From: JBHPCZ01 sp042573625
GTDB taxonomy: Bacteria > Desulfobacterota > Desulfobacteria > Desulfobacterales > UBA11574
Length of the DNA: 45,691 nt
Direction of reading: 5' to 3'
Assembly: GCA_042573625.1 (NCBI GenBank)
Contig: JBHPCZ010000012.1
Location: 1 to 45,691 of the forward strand
Below the pieces are notes generated by a model. That model did no database searches. It had not been told where the DNA came from and saw nothing but the letters and a program-made list of their open reading frames with translations. Shown piece after piece: positions 25,264 to 33,906 of the stretch (its first letter is position 1; each line of letters opens with the position of its first letter). The translations under genes and the position numbers were made by a program.

Positions 25264-25328
25264 GAATCGAGTTCCTTGATGCCGCTGAAAAAGATCTGAT
25301 CGACGGCTATAAATTCTATGATCGTTAA
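25260..25328 (+). pseudogene. Truncated ParE/RelE-type toxin
   Basis: A 22-codon frame reads MRIEFLDAAEKDLIDGYKFY followed by D, R and a stop. It matches only the first 20 or so residues of ParE/RelE toxins (about 90-100 residues). The ATGA overlap with the antitoxin is the normal module arrangement. The rest of the toxin is missing, so it should be inactive. Confidence 0.65.
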
Positions 25329-25412
25329 AGGAGAGGTGTTTTTTCACTTGACCTGCCCTTTAATGGGCGCCCGCTAACCTATAGCCGATTCTTTCAACGA
25401 GGGTTATTTACT

Positions 25413-26093
25413 ATGCAGGAAAGAAGACATAAGCAAAACCTATCGGAGAAAAAACCGCCTAAAGATGTGTTTGTTGTTCCTGAAGCGTACTGGGATGATT
25501 TAAAAAAGAGAGATCATGACAAACTGTGTGAAGATAGCCTGGCAAGGCAGCATGCTCCCGGCGGTCTGCTGGTCCGTTTTCTGGAGGAGGACGTGCGGGT
25601 TGACATGGAGAGTCGCTGTATTCGACGGTCGGAGGAGGGGCAATGGGAAAAGATCAATCACTCTCTCCTGGAACTGATCATCCTGGTCTATCTTCTCAAT
25701 GCATCTTCACATTCCCTCAGCAATGAGATGATCAGCGTCAGCGATCTGAAAACCGCCCACTTTTTTCAGGGTCCGCATGAGCTAAAAAAGGCCCCCCTTT
25801 TAGAGCGCTACGGGTATGACCTGGAGGGATTTAAGCTGGTGGCAGAAAAACTGGGAGGAGAGCCCATGGATCTGGCGGATGCCGCATACCGGTTTTTCCC
25901 TTTACCCAAGATACCCTTGTACTATCTGCTGTGGGAGGGGGATGATGAATTTGGGCCGCATCTTTCCATTCTGTTCGACCGATCCATCGAACGTCATCTT
26001 TCAGCCGACGCGATCTGGGGGCTTGTGAATCTGATTTCAAGCGCCCTCAAGAATGGCCGGGGCTTGTTTTCTGAAAACATAAGAACAGTTTAA
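25413..26093 (+). CDS. DUF3786-family protein
   Basis: The 226-residue soluble protein matches DUF3786, seen mostly in anaerobes such as sulfate reducers and clostridia; its function is unknown. Visible parts are GGLLVRFLEEDVRVDM (about 50), a helical ELIILVYLLNAS segment, FFQGPHELKKAPLLERYG (about 118-135) and YYLLWEGDDEFGPHLSILFD (about 170-189). GAGGG lies about nine bases before the ATG. Its 3' end overlaps the end of the convergent cheR gene by 57 bases. Confidence 0.75.
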   Translation: MQERRHKQNLSEKKPPKDVFVVPEAYWDDLKKRDHDKLCEDSLARQHAPGGLLVRFLEEDVRVDMESRCIRRSEEGQWEKINHSLLELIILVYLLNASSHSLSNEMISVSDLKTAHFFQGPHELKKAPLLERYGYDLEGFKLVAEKLGGEPMDLADAAYRFFPLPKIPLYYLLWEGDDEFGPHLSILFDRSIERHLSADAIWGLVNLISSALKNGRGLFSENIRTV

Positions 26094-26858
26094 AAAAAGA
26101 ACAAGCTCCGGCGTCTCAAAAGGCAGGTTTTCCTGAGAGCCGATGATTAAAAACCCCAAAGGGCGAAGACGATCAAGCACTCTTTTGAAAGCCGATTTTT
26201 TCAAATGATCCTGATAATAGGTGAGGAGGTTATTTCTCAAGAAGATGATATGATAGTCTGCTTCCGGCGGATTGTCGTGAAGCTGATGCAACTTCCAGAT
26301 AATGTCTGTTTTAATTGAAGCCTTCACCGCATAACGGTTTCTGCCCGGTCCGGGTTCGAAGTAGGTCGTTCTTAAATCTTCCCGAACCTCTTTTAGGCTG
26401 CTTGAAGAATAAATTCCGGCTCGGGCCCGGTCAAGGTAAACCGGATTCATATCGGTGGCCGTTACCTCCAGTGCCGGGGGATTTTCGACATGTTTGTTCA
26501 GATGCTCCCAGACGATTTTAAAACTGTACGCCTCCTCACCGCACGCACATCCGGCAGACCAGACTCGAAAAGTCTCATTTTGGTTATTAGCGAGATCTGG
26601 AAGTATTTCATTTTGAAGGCTTTCCCACAGTTTCCGGTCTCGAAAAAACCGGCTGATTGAAACGGTCATGAGTTGATCACATTCTTTCCTTACGTTGCCG
26701 TCACTCTCCAGCCGTGTGAGGTAGGCTTCCATATTTCGGCACCCCAGTTGTTTCATGTGGCGGCTTATTCGTTTTTTTACCCCTTTCCTGACTTTGCGAT
26801 ACCCGGCCCATGAGAGACCGAGTCGTTTCAGTAATTGATGGAATTGATGGTCATCCAT
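26037..26858 (-). CDS. cheR: Chemotaxis protein methyltransferase CheR
   Basis: The 273-residue protein from ATG 26858 has the N-terminal helical CheR domain and the SAM domain: VSISRFFRDRKLWESL, VWSAGCACGEEAYSFKIVW (SAM site), VTATDMNPVYLDRARAGIY, HQLHDNPPEADYHIIFLRNNLLTYY. It methylates glutamates of chemoreceptors, although no receptor gene is in this cluster. It is the last gene of the chemosensory cluster. A hairpin repeat at 26908-27079 lies upstream, so it may have a separate mRNA segment. Confidence 0.93.
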   Translation of the reverse strand: MDDHQFHQLLKRLGLSWAGYRKVRKGVKKRISRHMKQLGCRNMEAYLTRLESDGNVRKECDQLMTVSISRFFRDRKLWESLQNEILPDLANNQNETFRVWSAGCACGEEAYSFKIVWEHLNKHVENPPALEVTATDMNPVYLDRARAGIYSSSSLKEVREDLRTTYFEPGPGRNRYAVKASIKTDIIWKLHQLHDNPPEADYHIIFLRNNLLTYYQDHLKKSAFKRVLDRLRPLGFLIIGSQENLPFETPELVLFLNCSYVFRKQAPAILEGA

Positions 26859-26907
26859 GAATCTGTTTTGAGAGACCTTTGAGTGCGCGGGAAAAATGAT
26901 AGGAGCA

Positions 26908-27079
26908 GTTTCAAAACCTCCCGTTCGCTGGTTTGACAATTTTGATAAGTTCTAAGCTCGCTTCACTAAATTTACAAAACTCGGTCTAACGCCCTCAAAC
27001 AGTTGTAAATTTTAACGCTTCGCTTTGCTAAGAACTTTGAGCAAAATTGTCAAAAGGCTTCACTATGAGGTTTTGAAAC
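26908..27079. repeat. 172-bp inverted-repeat element upstream of cheR
   Basis: The ends are a perfect 13-bp inverted repeat, GTTTCAAAACCTC / GAGGTTTTGAAAC (26908-26920 and 27067-27079). Inside, TTTGACAATTTTG...AAGTTCT faces AGAACTT...CAAAATTGTCAAA. The centre (ACTCGGTCTAACGCCCTCAAA) is shared with 12275-12297 near trpE. There is no gene. It looks like another family of mobile palindromic repeats. Confidence 0.6.
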
Positions 27080-27253
27080 CAGTTCTAATCATACGGTTTA
27101 GATTTTGATATATATAGCGGTTGTCAAAATAACGTTTCGTTTCAGCCGGCAGCTTAATAAACTATGAATAAAAGCGAATAATTAGGGATCATATTTTTGG
27201 AAACTGGTACAATCAAGCGATATTCTGCTTCCGTAGCATCCTGCTGAGGTCTC

Positions 27254-27616
27254 TCAACATAACGTCCTTATTTCCCGAAGTTCTTCTTTGATACCTTCCA
27301 AAACGTCATCTTGAAATAGAGGATCCGTCTTTAGGCGAGGTGGCGCCTTGCTCTCAATCGGCGATTGATTTTCTAAAAGGGTTACGATTCCTTTGAGTTC
27401 ATTTTTGATATAATCTGACAGATCCTCGGGTATGGGTTGTGCTGTACCGGTCGGTAGTGGTTTTTTGCCCTCGGTTGCCGCTTCAGAGCTATAATACTCC
27501 TGATAAGGCTCGCAGGTTGTGTTCCATTGGCATTGCCTGCAAACATCGATATGCTTTTTTTGAAGACTTTTATGCCGGGTACAGGTGAGATATATTACAT
27601 TATTAAGGTGTTCCAT
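27254..27616 (-). CDS. Cysteine-containing protein in the chemotaxis cluster, unknown
   Basis: From ATG 27616 the protein has 120 residues (140 from TTG 27676). It has a possible metal site with Cys-His spacing: LTCTRHK, then HIDVCRQCQWNTTC. The second half is acidic and helical (ELKGIVTLLENQ, EGIKEELREIRTL). No family is recognised. It sits between cheB and cheR, so it may act in receptor modification or adaptation, but this is only context. Confidence 0.5.
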   Translation of the reverse strand: MEHLNNVIYLTCTRHKSLQKKHIDVCRQCQWNTTCEPYQEYYSSEAATEGKKPLPTGTAQPIPEDLSDYIKNELKGIVTLLENQSPIESKAPPRLKTDPLFQDDVLEGIKEELREIRTLC

Positions 27617-27720
27617 ATAAAAAGAAAAGGAAATAGAGTAAAAGGTTTCGGGATCGATCCCAAGGAAATGATTCAAGCAAATTCATATTCAAGGTAAAAG
27701 GGAAAATATTTCAGATAAAA

Positions 27721-28758
27721 TTAAAGCGCGTTAATAATCTCATGGCAGATGCGATCTAGAGGAGCGACCTTTTCAACCGCGCCGTTTTTGTAGGCTTCCT
27801 TTGGCATGCCATATACCACACAGGAAGCCTCATCCTGCCCGATGGTTCTGGCCCCGGCATCTCGCATTTTCAACAGACCCTGGGCCCCATCCGAACCCAT
27901 CCCCGTCAGAATAACACCCACTGCATTGGTGCCGGCGGATTCAGAGGTAGATTTAAAAAGAACGTCTACCGATGGTCGCTGATGATTTACCAGGGGTCCG
28001 TCCTTTACAGATACGTAGTATTTGGCACCGCTGCGCCTGAGCAGCATGTGATAATTCCCAGGAGCAATCAATGCCCTCCCGGGTCTTACCGAATCTCCGT
28101 CTTCTGCCTCTTTCACTTCAATCTTACACTGCTGGTTGAGTCTTTCCGCAAAGGCAGTCGTAAATTTCGGCGGCATGTGCTGGACCACAACAACACCCGG
28201 AATTGTTGGAGGGAATTTCGTTAAAATATTTTTTAGCGCCTGTGTGCCACCGGTGGAGGCTCCGATGGCGATAACCTTATCCGTTGTTTCATAAAGCGGG
28301 CGGTAGGACATTTTGACATGCTCTTCACCGCTTGAAACCGTTTCCGACCGAAACACCCGCGCCCTGGCGGCCGCCCTTATCTTGTCCGCGAGTTGCTGTT
28401 TCATCTCCCCGACAGAATATGCGGACCCTGGTTTTGATAAAACTTCCACAGCCCCGCTCTCAATGGCTTCCAGGGCCAGTTTTCCACCCTCCCTGGTGAG
28501 CGAACTGACAATGATGACCGGAAGGGGGTGATATTTCATCAGTTTTTTGAGGAAAGTCAGACCGTCCGTGCGGGGCATTTCTAAATCCAGGGTGATAACG
28601 TCCGGTTTTAACCTCAGAATTTTATCCCTGGCGATGTAAGGGTCAGGGGCCGTGCCGACGACCACTATCCCCTTCTCACGGGACAATTCTTCAGTGAATA
28701 TTTTTCGAACGATGGCCGAGTCGTCAACCACCAGAACTCTTATATCTCTTTTCATCAT
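27721..28758 (-). CDS. cheB: Protein-glutamate methylesterase CheB
   Basis: The 345-residue protein has a receiver domain (VLVVDDSAIVRK, phospho-Asp in VITLDLEMPRTDG, Lys in VLSKPG) and the methylesterase domain: IGASTGGTQAL with the catalytic Ser, VVVQHMPPKFT with the His, and ILTGMGSDGAQGL with the Asp. It removes methyl groups from receptors and may deamidate them. Its start lies 7 bases after the cheD stop. Confidence 0.95.
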   Translation of the reverse strand: MMKRDIRVLVVDDSAIVRKIFTEELSREKGIVVVGTAPDPYIARDKILRLKPDVITLDLEMPRTDGLTFLKKLMKYHPLPVIIVSSLTREGGKLALEAIESGAVEVLSKPGSAYSVGEMKQQLADKIRAAARARVFRSETVSSGEEHVKMSYRPLYETTDKVIAIGASTGGTQALKNILTKFPPTIPGVVVVQHMPPKFTTAFAERLNQQCKIEVKEAEDGDSVRPGRALIAPGNYHMLLRRSGAKYYVSVKDGPLVNHQRPSVDVLFKSTSESAGTNAVGVILTGMGSDGAQGLLKMRDAGARTIGQDEASCVVYGMPKEAYKNGAVEKVAPLDRICHEIINAL

Positions 28759-28765
28759 ATCTTAT

Positions 28766-29245
28766 TCAAATTTCTATTAAACCTTCATCCGAAACCCTGA
28801 GCCAGGCCTGCCCGGTTTTTAGGGACATTTTAAGCGTGCGATTGCCGGTGCCCCCTACATTCTGGTAGCTGATCATAACGTTATTCTTCCAGAATATTTT
28901 TCTGACCGCCATAAAGTTTCTCTTGCCGATATTGAAAAACCCTTGCGTGTCATTGATCTGTGATCCTCCAACCACAATAACCTTCATTCTCTGTTTTTTA
29001 GCGCCTAGCTGATAGGCGGACTTGAAAAGATAGGGGATTCCCGTATCCGCAAACATGCAAGGGTTACTGTTGGCTTTTACAGGATCAAGTGCGGCATCCG
29101 GCAGCATGAAATGGAGTAATCCACCGACGCGAACCACAGGGTCATAGATTGAAATTCCGATACATGAACCTAACGAATAGGTGACCAGAAGCGATTCGGG
29201 ATCTTTGCTAATTTTCATATCAGAGACGCCAACAACGATGTTCAC
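28766..29245 (-). CDS. cheD: Chemoreceptor glutamine deamidase CheD (first)
   Basis: The 159-residue protein has the active-site region YSLGSCIGISIYD with the catalytic Cys, GGLLHFMLPDA with the His, and KVIVVGGSQI. CheD deamidates receptor glutamines and in some systems interacts with CheC. A second cheD-type gene is at 32220-32732. It is located between cheA and cheB. Confidence 0.92.
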   Translation of the reverse strand: MNIVVGVSDMKISKDPESLLVTYSLGSCIGISIYDPVVRVGGLLHFMLPDAALDPVKANSNPCMFADTGIPYLFKSAYQLGAKKQRMKVIVVGGSQINDTQGFFNIGKRNFMAVRKIFWKNNVMISYQNVGGTGNRTLKMSLKTGQAWLRVSDEGLIEI

Positions 29246-29277
29246 GATGACAACCTGTTTCCTGTTATGGGGATAGA

Positions 29278-31479
29278 CTATTTCCCTTCTGCAATTTCAA
29301 TAATACCGGGGATATCAAGAATGAGGCCCACCCGGCCGTCTCCCATAATGGCGCCTCCGGCGATGCCTTTGGTATCCTTAAGGCTTTCACCGAGGCTCTT
29401 GATAACCACCTCTTCTTTCCCCAACAATTCGTCAATCAACAGAGATCTTTTTTCACCGTCGTGCTCCACCGCCACCACCAAGCCATCCCACGGATTTATG
29501 GCGTCACCTTGAAATCCAAATAATCGATCCAATCTGATCAAGGGAATCAAGTCATCCCGCGACACGACGACTTCTCCTTTCCCTTCGACTGTAAAATATT
29601 GATTTTTATCCGGTAGAAACGACTCAAGGATCATCAGTGCAGGTATGATGTATTTTTCCTGCCCGACCCTGACCAACATGCCTTCCATAATGGCCAAGGT
29701 GAGTGGAAGACGAATAATAAACATCGAACCTTGGCCCGGCCTTGAAGCGATTTCAACACGTCCTCTCAATTTTTCAATGGCCCTTTTGACCACATCCATA
29801 CCGACTCCCCGGCCCGAAATATCGGTTACCTCTTTTGCCGTGGAAAAGCCGGGCTGAAAAATCAGGTTATATATGTCTGACTCTGTCAAATTGCTATCGA
29901 CATGTATAATGTCATTCTTCCGGGCGTTCTCGAGGATTTCATTTTTGTCTAAACCTTTTCCATCATCTTCTATCTCTATTACGATGTTCCCTCCACGATG
30001 ATAGGCATGAAGTTGAATGGTGCCCCTGCGATCTTTGCCTGCCTTTTCCCTTTCATCCGGGGGCTCAATTCCATGATCAACCGAATTTCGGATCATATGG
30101 ACCATGGGTTCGTATAGTTCATCCACCATATTTCGGTCGATTTCCGTGTCCTCCCCTTTCATTCTCAGCCCGGCTTCTTTTCCGGAACTTTTAGCCAGTT
30201 CTCTGACCAATCGCACCATTTTTTGGAACGTATTTTTGATCGGAACCATACGCATAGACATGGTCGTTTTTTGAAGGGTTGAGGTAATCTGGTTGATTTG
30301 ATTGAGGAGTTGGCTCAATTTCTGATCGGTTGTCGAAAGGATCGACGCGTTCCCTTTCAGCATAGAATGCGCAATAATCAGTTCACCCGTCATGTCTACC
30401 AGTGTATCAAGTTTTTTTGTATCTACCTTGACATGTAAATCTATTGCTTTTCGACCAAATTTTTTCTGCTCCCGTAATGCGGAAATAACCTCTTTTGAGC
30501 CTGCGGCGCCTTTTTCAACAAGGATTTCACCAAACTTTTTCTCAGGGTCACGCTTTTGTTCCTCAAGTATGTCACCCATCATATCTTGGCTCAAAACCCC
30601 TTTTTCGATCATAATTTCTCCGAGGGGTTTGTCCGCTACCTTTTCCGATCTGTAATTGCGTTCCTCGATCCGTTCAACCAAAGGAGCGATGTCCAGTCCG
30701 ATGTCAGGGGAGGTACCATTTTCAAGGCCTTCACGAACGCCCGAAACCATCTTCGTCAGCGTATCCACGGATTCGAGAATAATGTCTATAATGGTTTCCT
30801 CAATTTTAATCTGCCCGTTTCTGGCCTTGTCCAAAAGATTTTCCAGGCTATGCGAGAGCTTGTTTATCTTGTCCAATCCCAGAAAACCAGATACACCCTT
30901 GATGGTATGAAAAGGCCTGAAAATATCATTTATGGTCTCAAGATCGTCCGGGTTTTCCTCCAGATGTATGAGCCCGACTTCTATGGTGGCAAGATTTTCT
31001 AAAGATTCGGCTACAAATTCGATCAAGATCTCCCTGTCTTCCTCGGTTAATCCTTGAACAGAACCCGACGTCTTGCTTTCAGTCACGGGCACACTTTTTT
31101 CAGCCATATCCCAAGTTTGAACGTCATCTTTTTCATCGCGGGCTTCCGTAGAACCCAGCTTTTCCAATAGAGGGGAAACGTCTTGTTTGAATTCTTCATG
31201 ACGAGACAGAGCCTGGAAAAAGGATTGAAGACACCGGATTGCTTCCTCTAAAGGGGCAATATCTTCCACCTCGTCCATGATTAGCTGTTCCAAATAGCCC
31301 TTTATCGACTGGATTAATACCAGAAAGTCGGATTCATCCATCCCGCTGCTGTTGGCTTCCAAGTCGCAGATGGTGTTCAGGATCTTTCCCAATCCCGAAA
31401 GATCTTTTTCCCCAAGGGTCACGACTTCCAGGGCCAGGGTTTCAAGGTTCTCGCTTATTTTTTCAATTTCATAAGACAT
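29278..31479 (-). CDS. cheA: Chemotaxis histidine kinase CheA with two GEILVEKG repeats
   Basis: The 733-residue kinase has an N-terminal helical extension (1 to about 145), an Hpt domain with the phospho-His H191 in FHTIKG, a linker that carries two repeats at 285-308 (PLGEIMIEKG...EEQ) and 315-338 (KFGEILVEKG...REQ), the dimerisation helices, the HATPase with N-box HMIRNSVDHG, DDGKGLD and SGRGVGMDVV, and a C-terminal CheW-like domain. The repeats replace the usual P2 CheY-binding region and resemble the MshEN/GspE N-terminal motif. It would phosphorylate CheY, CheB and probably other receivers in the cluster. Confidence 0.93.
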   Translation of the reverse strand: MSYEIEKISENLETLALEVVTLGEKDLSGLGKILNTICDLEANSSGMDESDFLVLIQSIKGYLEQLIMDEVEDIAPLEEAIRCLQSFFQALSRHEEFKQDVSPLLEKLGSTEARDEKDDVQTWDMAEKSVPVTESKTSGSVQGLTEEDREILIEFVAESLENLATIEVGLIHLEENPDDLETINDIFRPFHTIKGVSGFLGLDKINKLSHSLENLLDKARNGQIKIEETIIDIILESVDTLTKMVSGVREGLENGTSPDIGLDIAPLVERIEERNYRSEKVADKPLGEIMIEKGVLSQDMMGDILEEQKRDPEKKFGEILVEKGAAGSKEVISALREQKKFGRKAIDLHVKVDTKKLDTLVDMTGELIIAHSMLKGNASILSTTDQKLSQLLNQINQITSTLQKTTMSMRMVPIKNTFQKMVRLVRELAKSSGKEAGLRMKGEDTEIDRNMVDELYEPMVHMIRNSVDHGIEPPDEREKAGKDRRGTIQLHAYHRGGNIVIEIEDDGKGLDKNEILENARKNDIIHVDSNLTESDIYNLIFQPGFSTAKEVTDISGRGVGMDVVKRAIEKLRGRVEIASRPGQGSMFIIRLPLTLAIMEGMLVRVGQEKYIIPALMILESFLPDKNQYFTVEGKGEVVVSRDDLIPLIRLDRLFGFQGDAINPWDGLVVAVEHDGEKRSLLIDELLGKEEVVIKSLGESLKDTKGIAGGAIMGDGRVGLILDIPGIIEIAEGK

Positions 31480-31498
31480 TGGGCTCAGGCTTCTCTAT

Positions 31499-31876
31499 TT
31501 ATCCGCATACCTTTTCAATTCTGTTTTTCAGCGTATCGGGCGCAAAGGGCTTTATAATGTAATCATTTACTCCCGATTTTACCATTTCGATCACTTCTTC
31601 TCTCTTTTCTTCCGACGGCAACATGATGAAAGGGGTGTCTTTAAGCTTTTCATCGCTCCTGACGACTTTTAACAGTTCCAGTCCACTCATATTGGGCATG
31701 TTACAGTCACACAGTATCAGATCGGCCTTTTCTTTTCTCAGCTCTTCCAGGGCAGAACTGCCGTCATCAGCCTCTGCAACATTTGTCATCCCCAGTTGCT
31801 TGAGAGTTCCCTTGATAATACGTCGGGTGGTGGCAAAATCATCCACCACCAGAATTCTCATGTTTAGATCCATCAT
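31499..31876 (-). CDS. CheY-type response regulator
   Basis: The 125-residue single receiver has VDDF near the start, the phospho-Asp in LILCDCNMPNMSG and the Lys in YIIKPFAPDTL. It is immediately upstream of cheA (19 bases), so CheA is the probable phosphodonor. Its target is unknown; there are no flagellar genes in the window. A second CheY-type gene lies at 37163-37534. Confidence 0.88.
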   Translation of the reverse strand: MMDLNMRILVVDDFATTRRIIKGTLKQLGMTNVAEADDGSSALEELRKEKADLILCDCNMPNMSGLELLKVVRSDEKLKDTPFIMLPSEEKREEVIEMVKSGVNDYIIKPFAPDTLKNRIEKVCG

Positions 31877-31915
31877 TCATCCCCCTTAAAAGTAGGACAT
31901 TTACAAATTCGAACC

Positions 31916-32066
31916 ACGAAATCCGAAACCCGAAACAATACCAAATGACAAAAATTCAAATGAACCAAAACATACATGGTTCTGTTCGTGGTTAATAGTT
32001 GTGTTTTGGTCATTCAAGCATTCGTTATTCGAATTTGTTTCGAATTTCGAGATTCGAATTTCGGAT
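31916..32066. repeat. AT-rich inverted repeat between cheY and cheD2
   Basis: One arm (31916-31976) has CGAAATCCGAAACCCGAAAC and CAAATGACAAAAATTCAAAT. The other arm (32001-32066) has TGTTTTGGTCATTC and GAATTTGTTTCGAATTTCGA. The two halves pair imperfectly and form a long hairpin. No gene is supported in this gap. Confidence 0.55.
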
Positions 32067-32219
32067 TTAACCTGTTCAACAGTAAATTATCCCCTTCCAG
32101 GAATTGTGCCATATCCGGGTCCTCGGAGCTCGGATTCTTTACTGCTTTGGGGATATCCAGAAGGCGTCTATATCCGCCAGACCCTTGTGATGCAACTTGT
32201 TTTAAAACCGCAAGAAAGT

Positions 32220-32732
32220 CTACCGGTCACTGTCGTAAGGATACCAATCCTCTCTTCTGAGCTTATCCACCTTAATCACACCGATCTCATTGGTGCTGGT
32301 GTTAAAAATTAATTTTCTCCCTTTCCGTCCCCCCACATCTTCCGAAGCGACACTAACCTTTTGCCGTTCTAAAATTTGTCTGGCTACCGTGATATTTTCA
32401 GAACCGATGTCGTGGGTGGAAATCTCAGAGTTGTATGCGCCCCCGTAAATTTGAGCCTCCAGGTGTTTTAATTTAGAGCTTTCCTCGAGCATCAGGCGGA
32501 TAAGGGTCAATGTGGCGACATTGCCATAGAGGGAAGTGGTCTTTTTCATGTCATCGATGTATGGCAGTCGAAAATGGTTCATGCCGCCGATTTTGCGCTT
32601 TCTGTCGAAGATGCAGACCGAAACACATGACCCGAGCACCGCGGATATGACGGTCGGTTTTGCAGTGACAAGAATGAAACCCGGTTCAAGAAAGTAATTC
32701 ACCGTAGCGGGACTTTTCGAATCGTTTGTCAT
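32220..32732 (-). CDS. cheD: CheD-type receptor deamidase (second)
   Basis: The 170-residue protein has AVLGSCVSVCIFDRKRKIGGMNHFRLP, containing the catalytic Cys and His of CheD, and LEAQIYGGAYNSEI. It differs clearly from the first CheD (28766-29245), with only the active-site core shared, so it is not a recent duplicate. A separate substrate or CheD/CheC role is possible. Confidence 0.88.
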   Translation of the reverse strand: MTNDSKSPATVNYFLEPGFILVTAKPTVISAVLGSCVSVCIFDRKRKIGGMNHFRLPYIDDMKKTTSLYGNVATLTLIRLMLEESSKLKHLEAQIYGGAYNSEISTHDIGSENITVARQILERQKVSVASEDVGGRKGRKLIFNTSTNEIGVIKVDKLRREDWYPYDSDR

Positions 32733-32797
32733 AGTTTTTTCTTTAAACTGTGCCGATCTGCACTTGGCACATAACTTGTAGGGCTTTAAGTAAAACA

Positions 32798-32812
32798 GCC
32801 CCTTTCAGGGGC
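32798..32812 (-). terminator. Weak hairpin between cheW and cheD2
   Basis: GCCCCT-GAA-AGGGGC (minus strand) is a 6-bp stem with a three-base loop, followed by TGTTTTACTT. The T-run is broken, so it could be a partial terminator or an RNA-stability hairpin. Confidence 0.35.
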
Positions 32813-32873
32813 AAACCAAACCAGGGTCATCTGAGCCGGGATTCCAAAACCCGATGAATTACACTCAACTCTT

Positions 32874-33386
32874 TTATCCTGTTTTCTCTAAAATGGAGAT
32901 TTCTTCAGCGGTCATCACACGATCGATGTCCAGCAAGATCTTTACACCTTCTTCTGTCTTTGCCATTCCGGAGATATAATCTGTATTCAACTGGATACCA
33001 AATGTCGGCGCCTCCACCAAGTCACCACCCTTGATGCTCAATACTTCAGAAACGGAATCGACGACAATCCCGACCAGGACGGTTCCACCGGATCCATCGA
33101 TTTCAACCACGATGATGCATGTGCGCTCTGTGTAATCCATGGCTTCCATATCGAATCTCAGCCTCAAATCAATCACAGGGATGACCTTTCCTCGAAGGTT
33201 AATGACCCCTTTCACAAAATCAGGTGTCCGGGGAATCGTTGTAATGGGCATTATCCCGATGATCTCTTTGACTTTCAGAATAGCTATACCATACTCCTCG
33301 CTGGCCAGTGTAAAGGTAAGATATTTTCCTTCCTGTTCTGCCAAATCCTTTACACGCTTTTCCAATGTTTCTGATGATTTTGTCAT
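32874..33386 (-). CDS. cheW: Chemotaxis adaptor CheW
   Basis: The 170-residue single-domain adaptor has YLTFTLASEEYGIAILKVKEII, PRTPDFVKGVINLRGKVIPVIDLR and VDSVSEVL, the normal CheW signature. It links CheA to receptors. It starts seven bases after the Hpt gene stop, so the two are co-transcribed. Confidence 0.93.
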   Translation of the reverse strand: MTKSSETLEKRVKDLAEQEGKYLTFTLASEEYGIAILKVKEIIGIMPITTIPRTPDFVKGVINLRGKVIPVIDLRLRFDMEAMDYTERTCIIVVEIDGSGGTVLVGIVVDSVSEVLSIKGGDLVEAPTFGIQLNTDYISGMAKTEEGVKILLDIDRVMTAEEISILEKTG

Positions 33387-33392
33387 TACTTT

Positions 33393-33821
33393 CTAATTTC
33401 CTTTTTTAACTTTATCCAACAGGCCGGACAGACGGTCACAAACCTCTGTTATGTTCAGATTGTTACTCTGTTTGACATTATCCAGCATTGCAGTAAGAAG
33501 ATTCACTCCTTCAAGAAGTGCATCAATATATTCGGGTTCCGGCCGGATGTCGCCTGTCCGCATCAGTGTAAGCAATTTTTCCATGGTAAGGGCAAGTCTA
33601 TTCATATTGCCGAGACCCAAAAAGCCCGCCGCGCTTTTAACCGAGTGAATCGCACGAAACACTTTGTCCATCAGTTCAGGGTCTGGATTATCCTTTTGTG
33701 TCTCCAGACTGAGAAAATCATCCTCAATGGTATCGAGATATTCTTTTGATTCGGCGATAAACCCCTCTACGATCTCAGGATCATTCATGAGACTGTCAAC
33801 TGTTCCTTCATCGTCAACCAT
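33393..33821 (-). CDS. Hpt-domain protein
   Basis: The 142-residue protein consists of a single Hpt four-helix bundle with the phosphorylatable His59 in RAIHSVKSAAGFLG. It could carry phosphate between CheA or a histidine kinase and the receiver proteins of the cluster. The segment after about residue 100 is a helical tail (GVNLLTAMLDNVKQ). Similar Hpt segments are in the CheA and Hpt/GAF proteins. Confidence 0.85.
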   Translation of the reverse strand: MVDDEGTVDSLMNDPEIVEGFIAESKEYLDTIEDDFLSLETQKDNPDPELMDKVFRAIHSVKSAAGFLGLGNMNRLALTMEKLLTLMRTGDIRPEPEYIDALLEGVNLLTAMLDNVKQSNNLNITEVCDRLSGLLDKVKKGN

Positions 33822-33906
33822 ATCTTCAACCCCTTATTAAAAAATTCTTACTTTAATCTAAATTGAGCGATTTTTTTAATAGATCTGCACCAACTTTTGG
33901 GCATCA

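Noticed and set aside
32764..32780. Sigma54-like TTGGCAC-N5-TTG on the plus strand near cheW
   Set aside because: The essential GC of the -12 element is GT, and it would transcribe antisense to the chemosensory genes.
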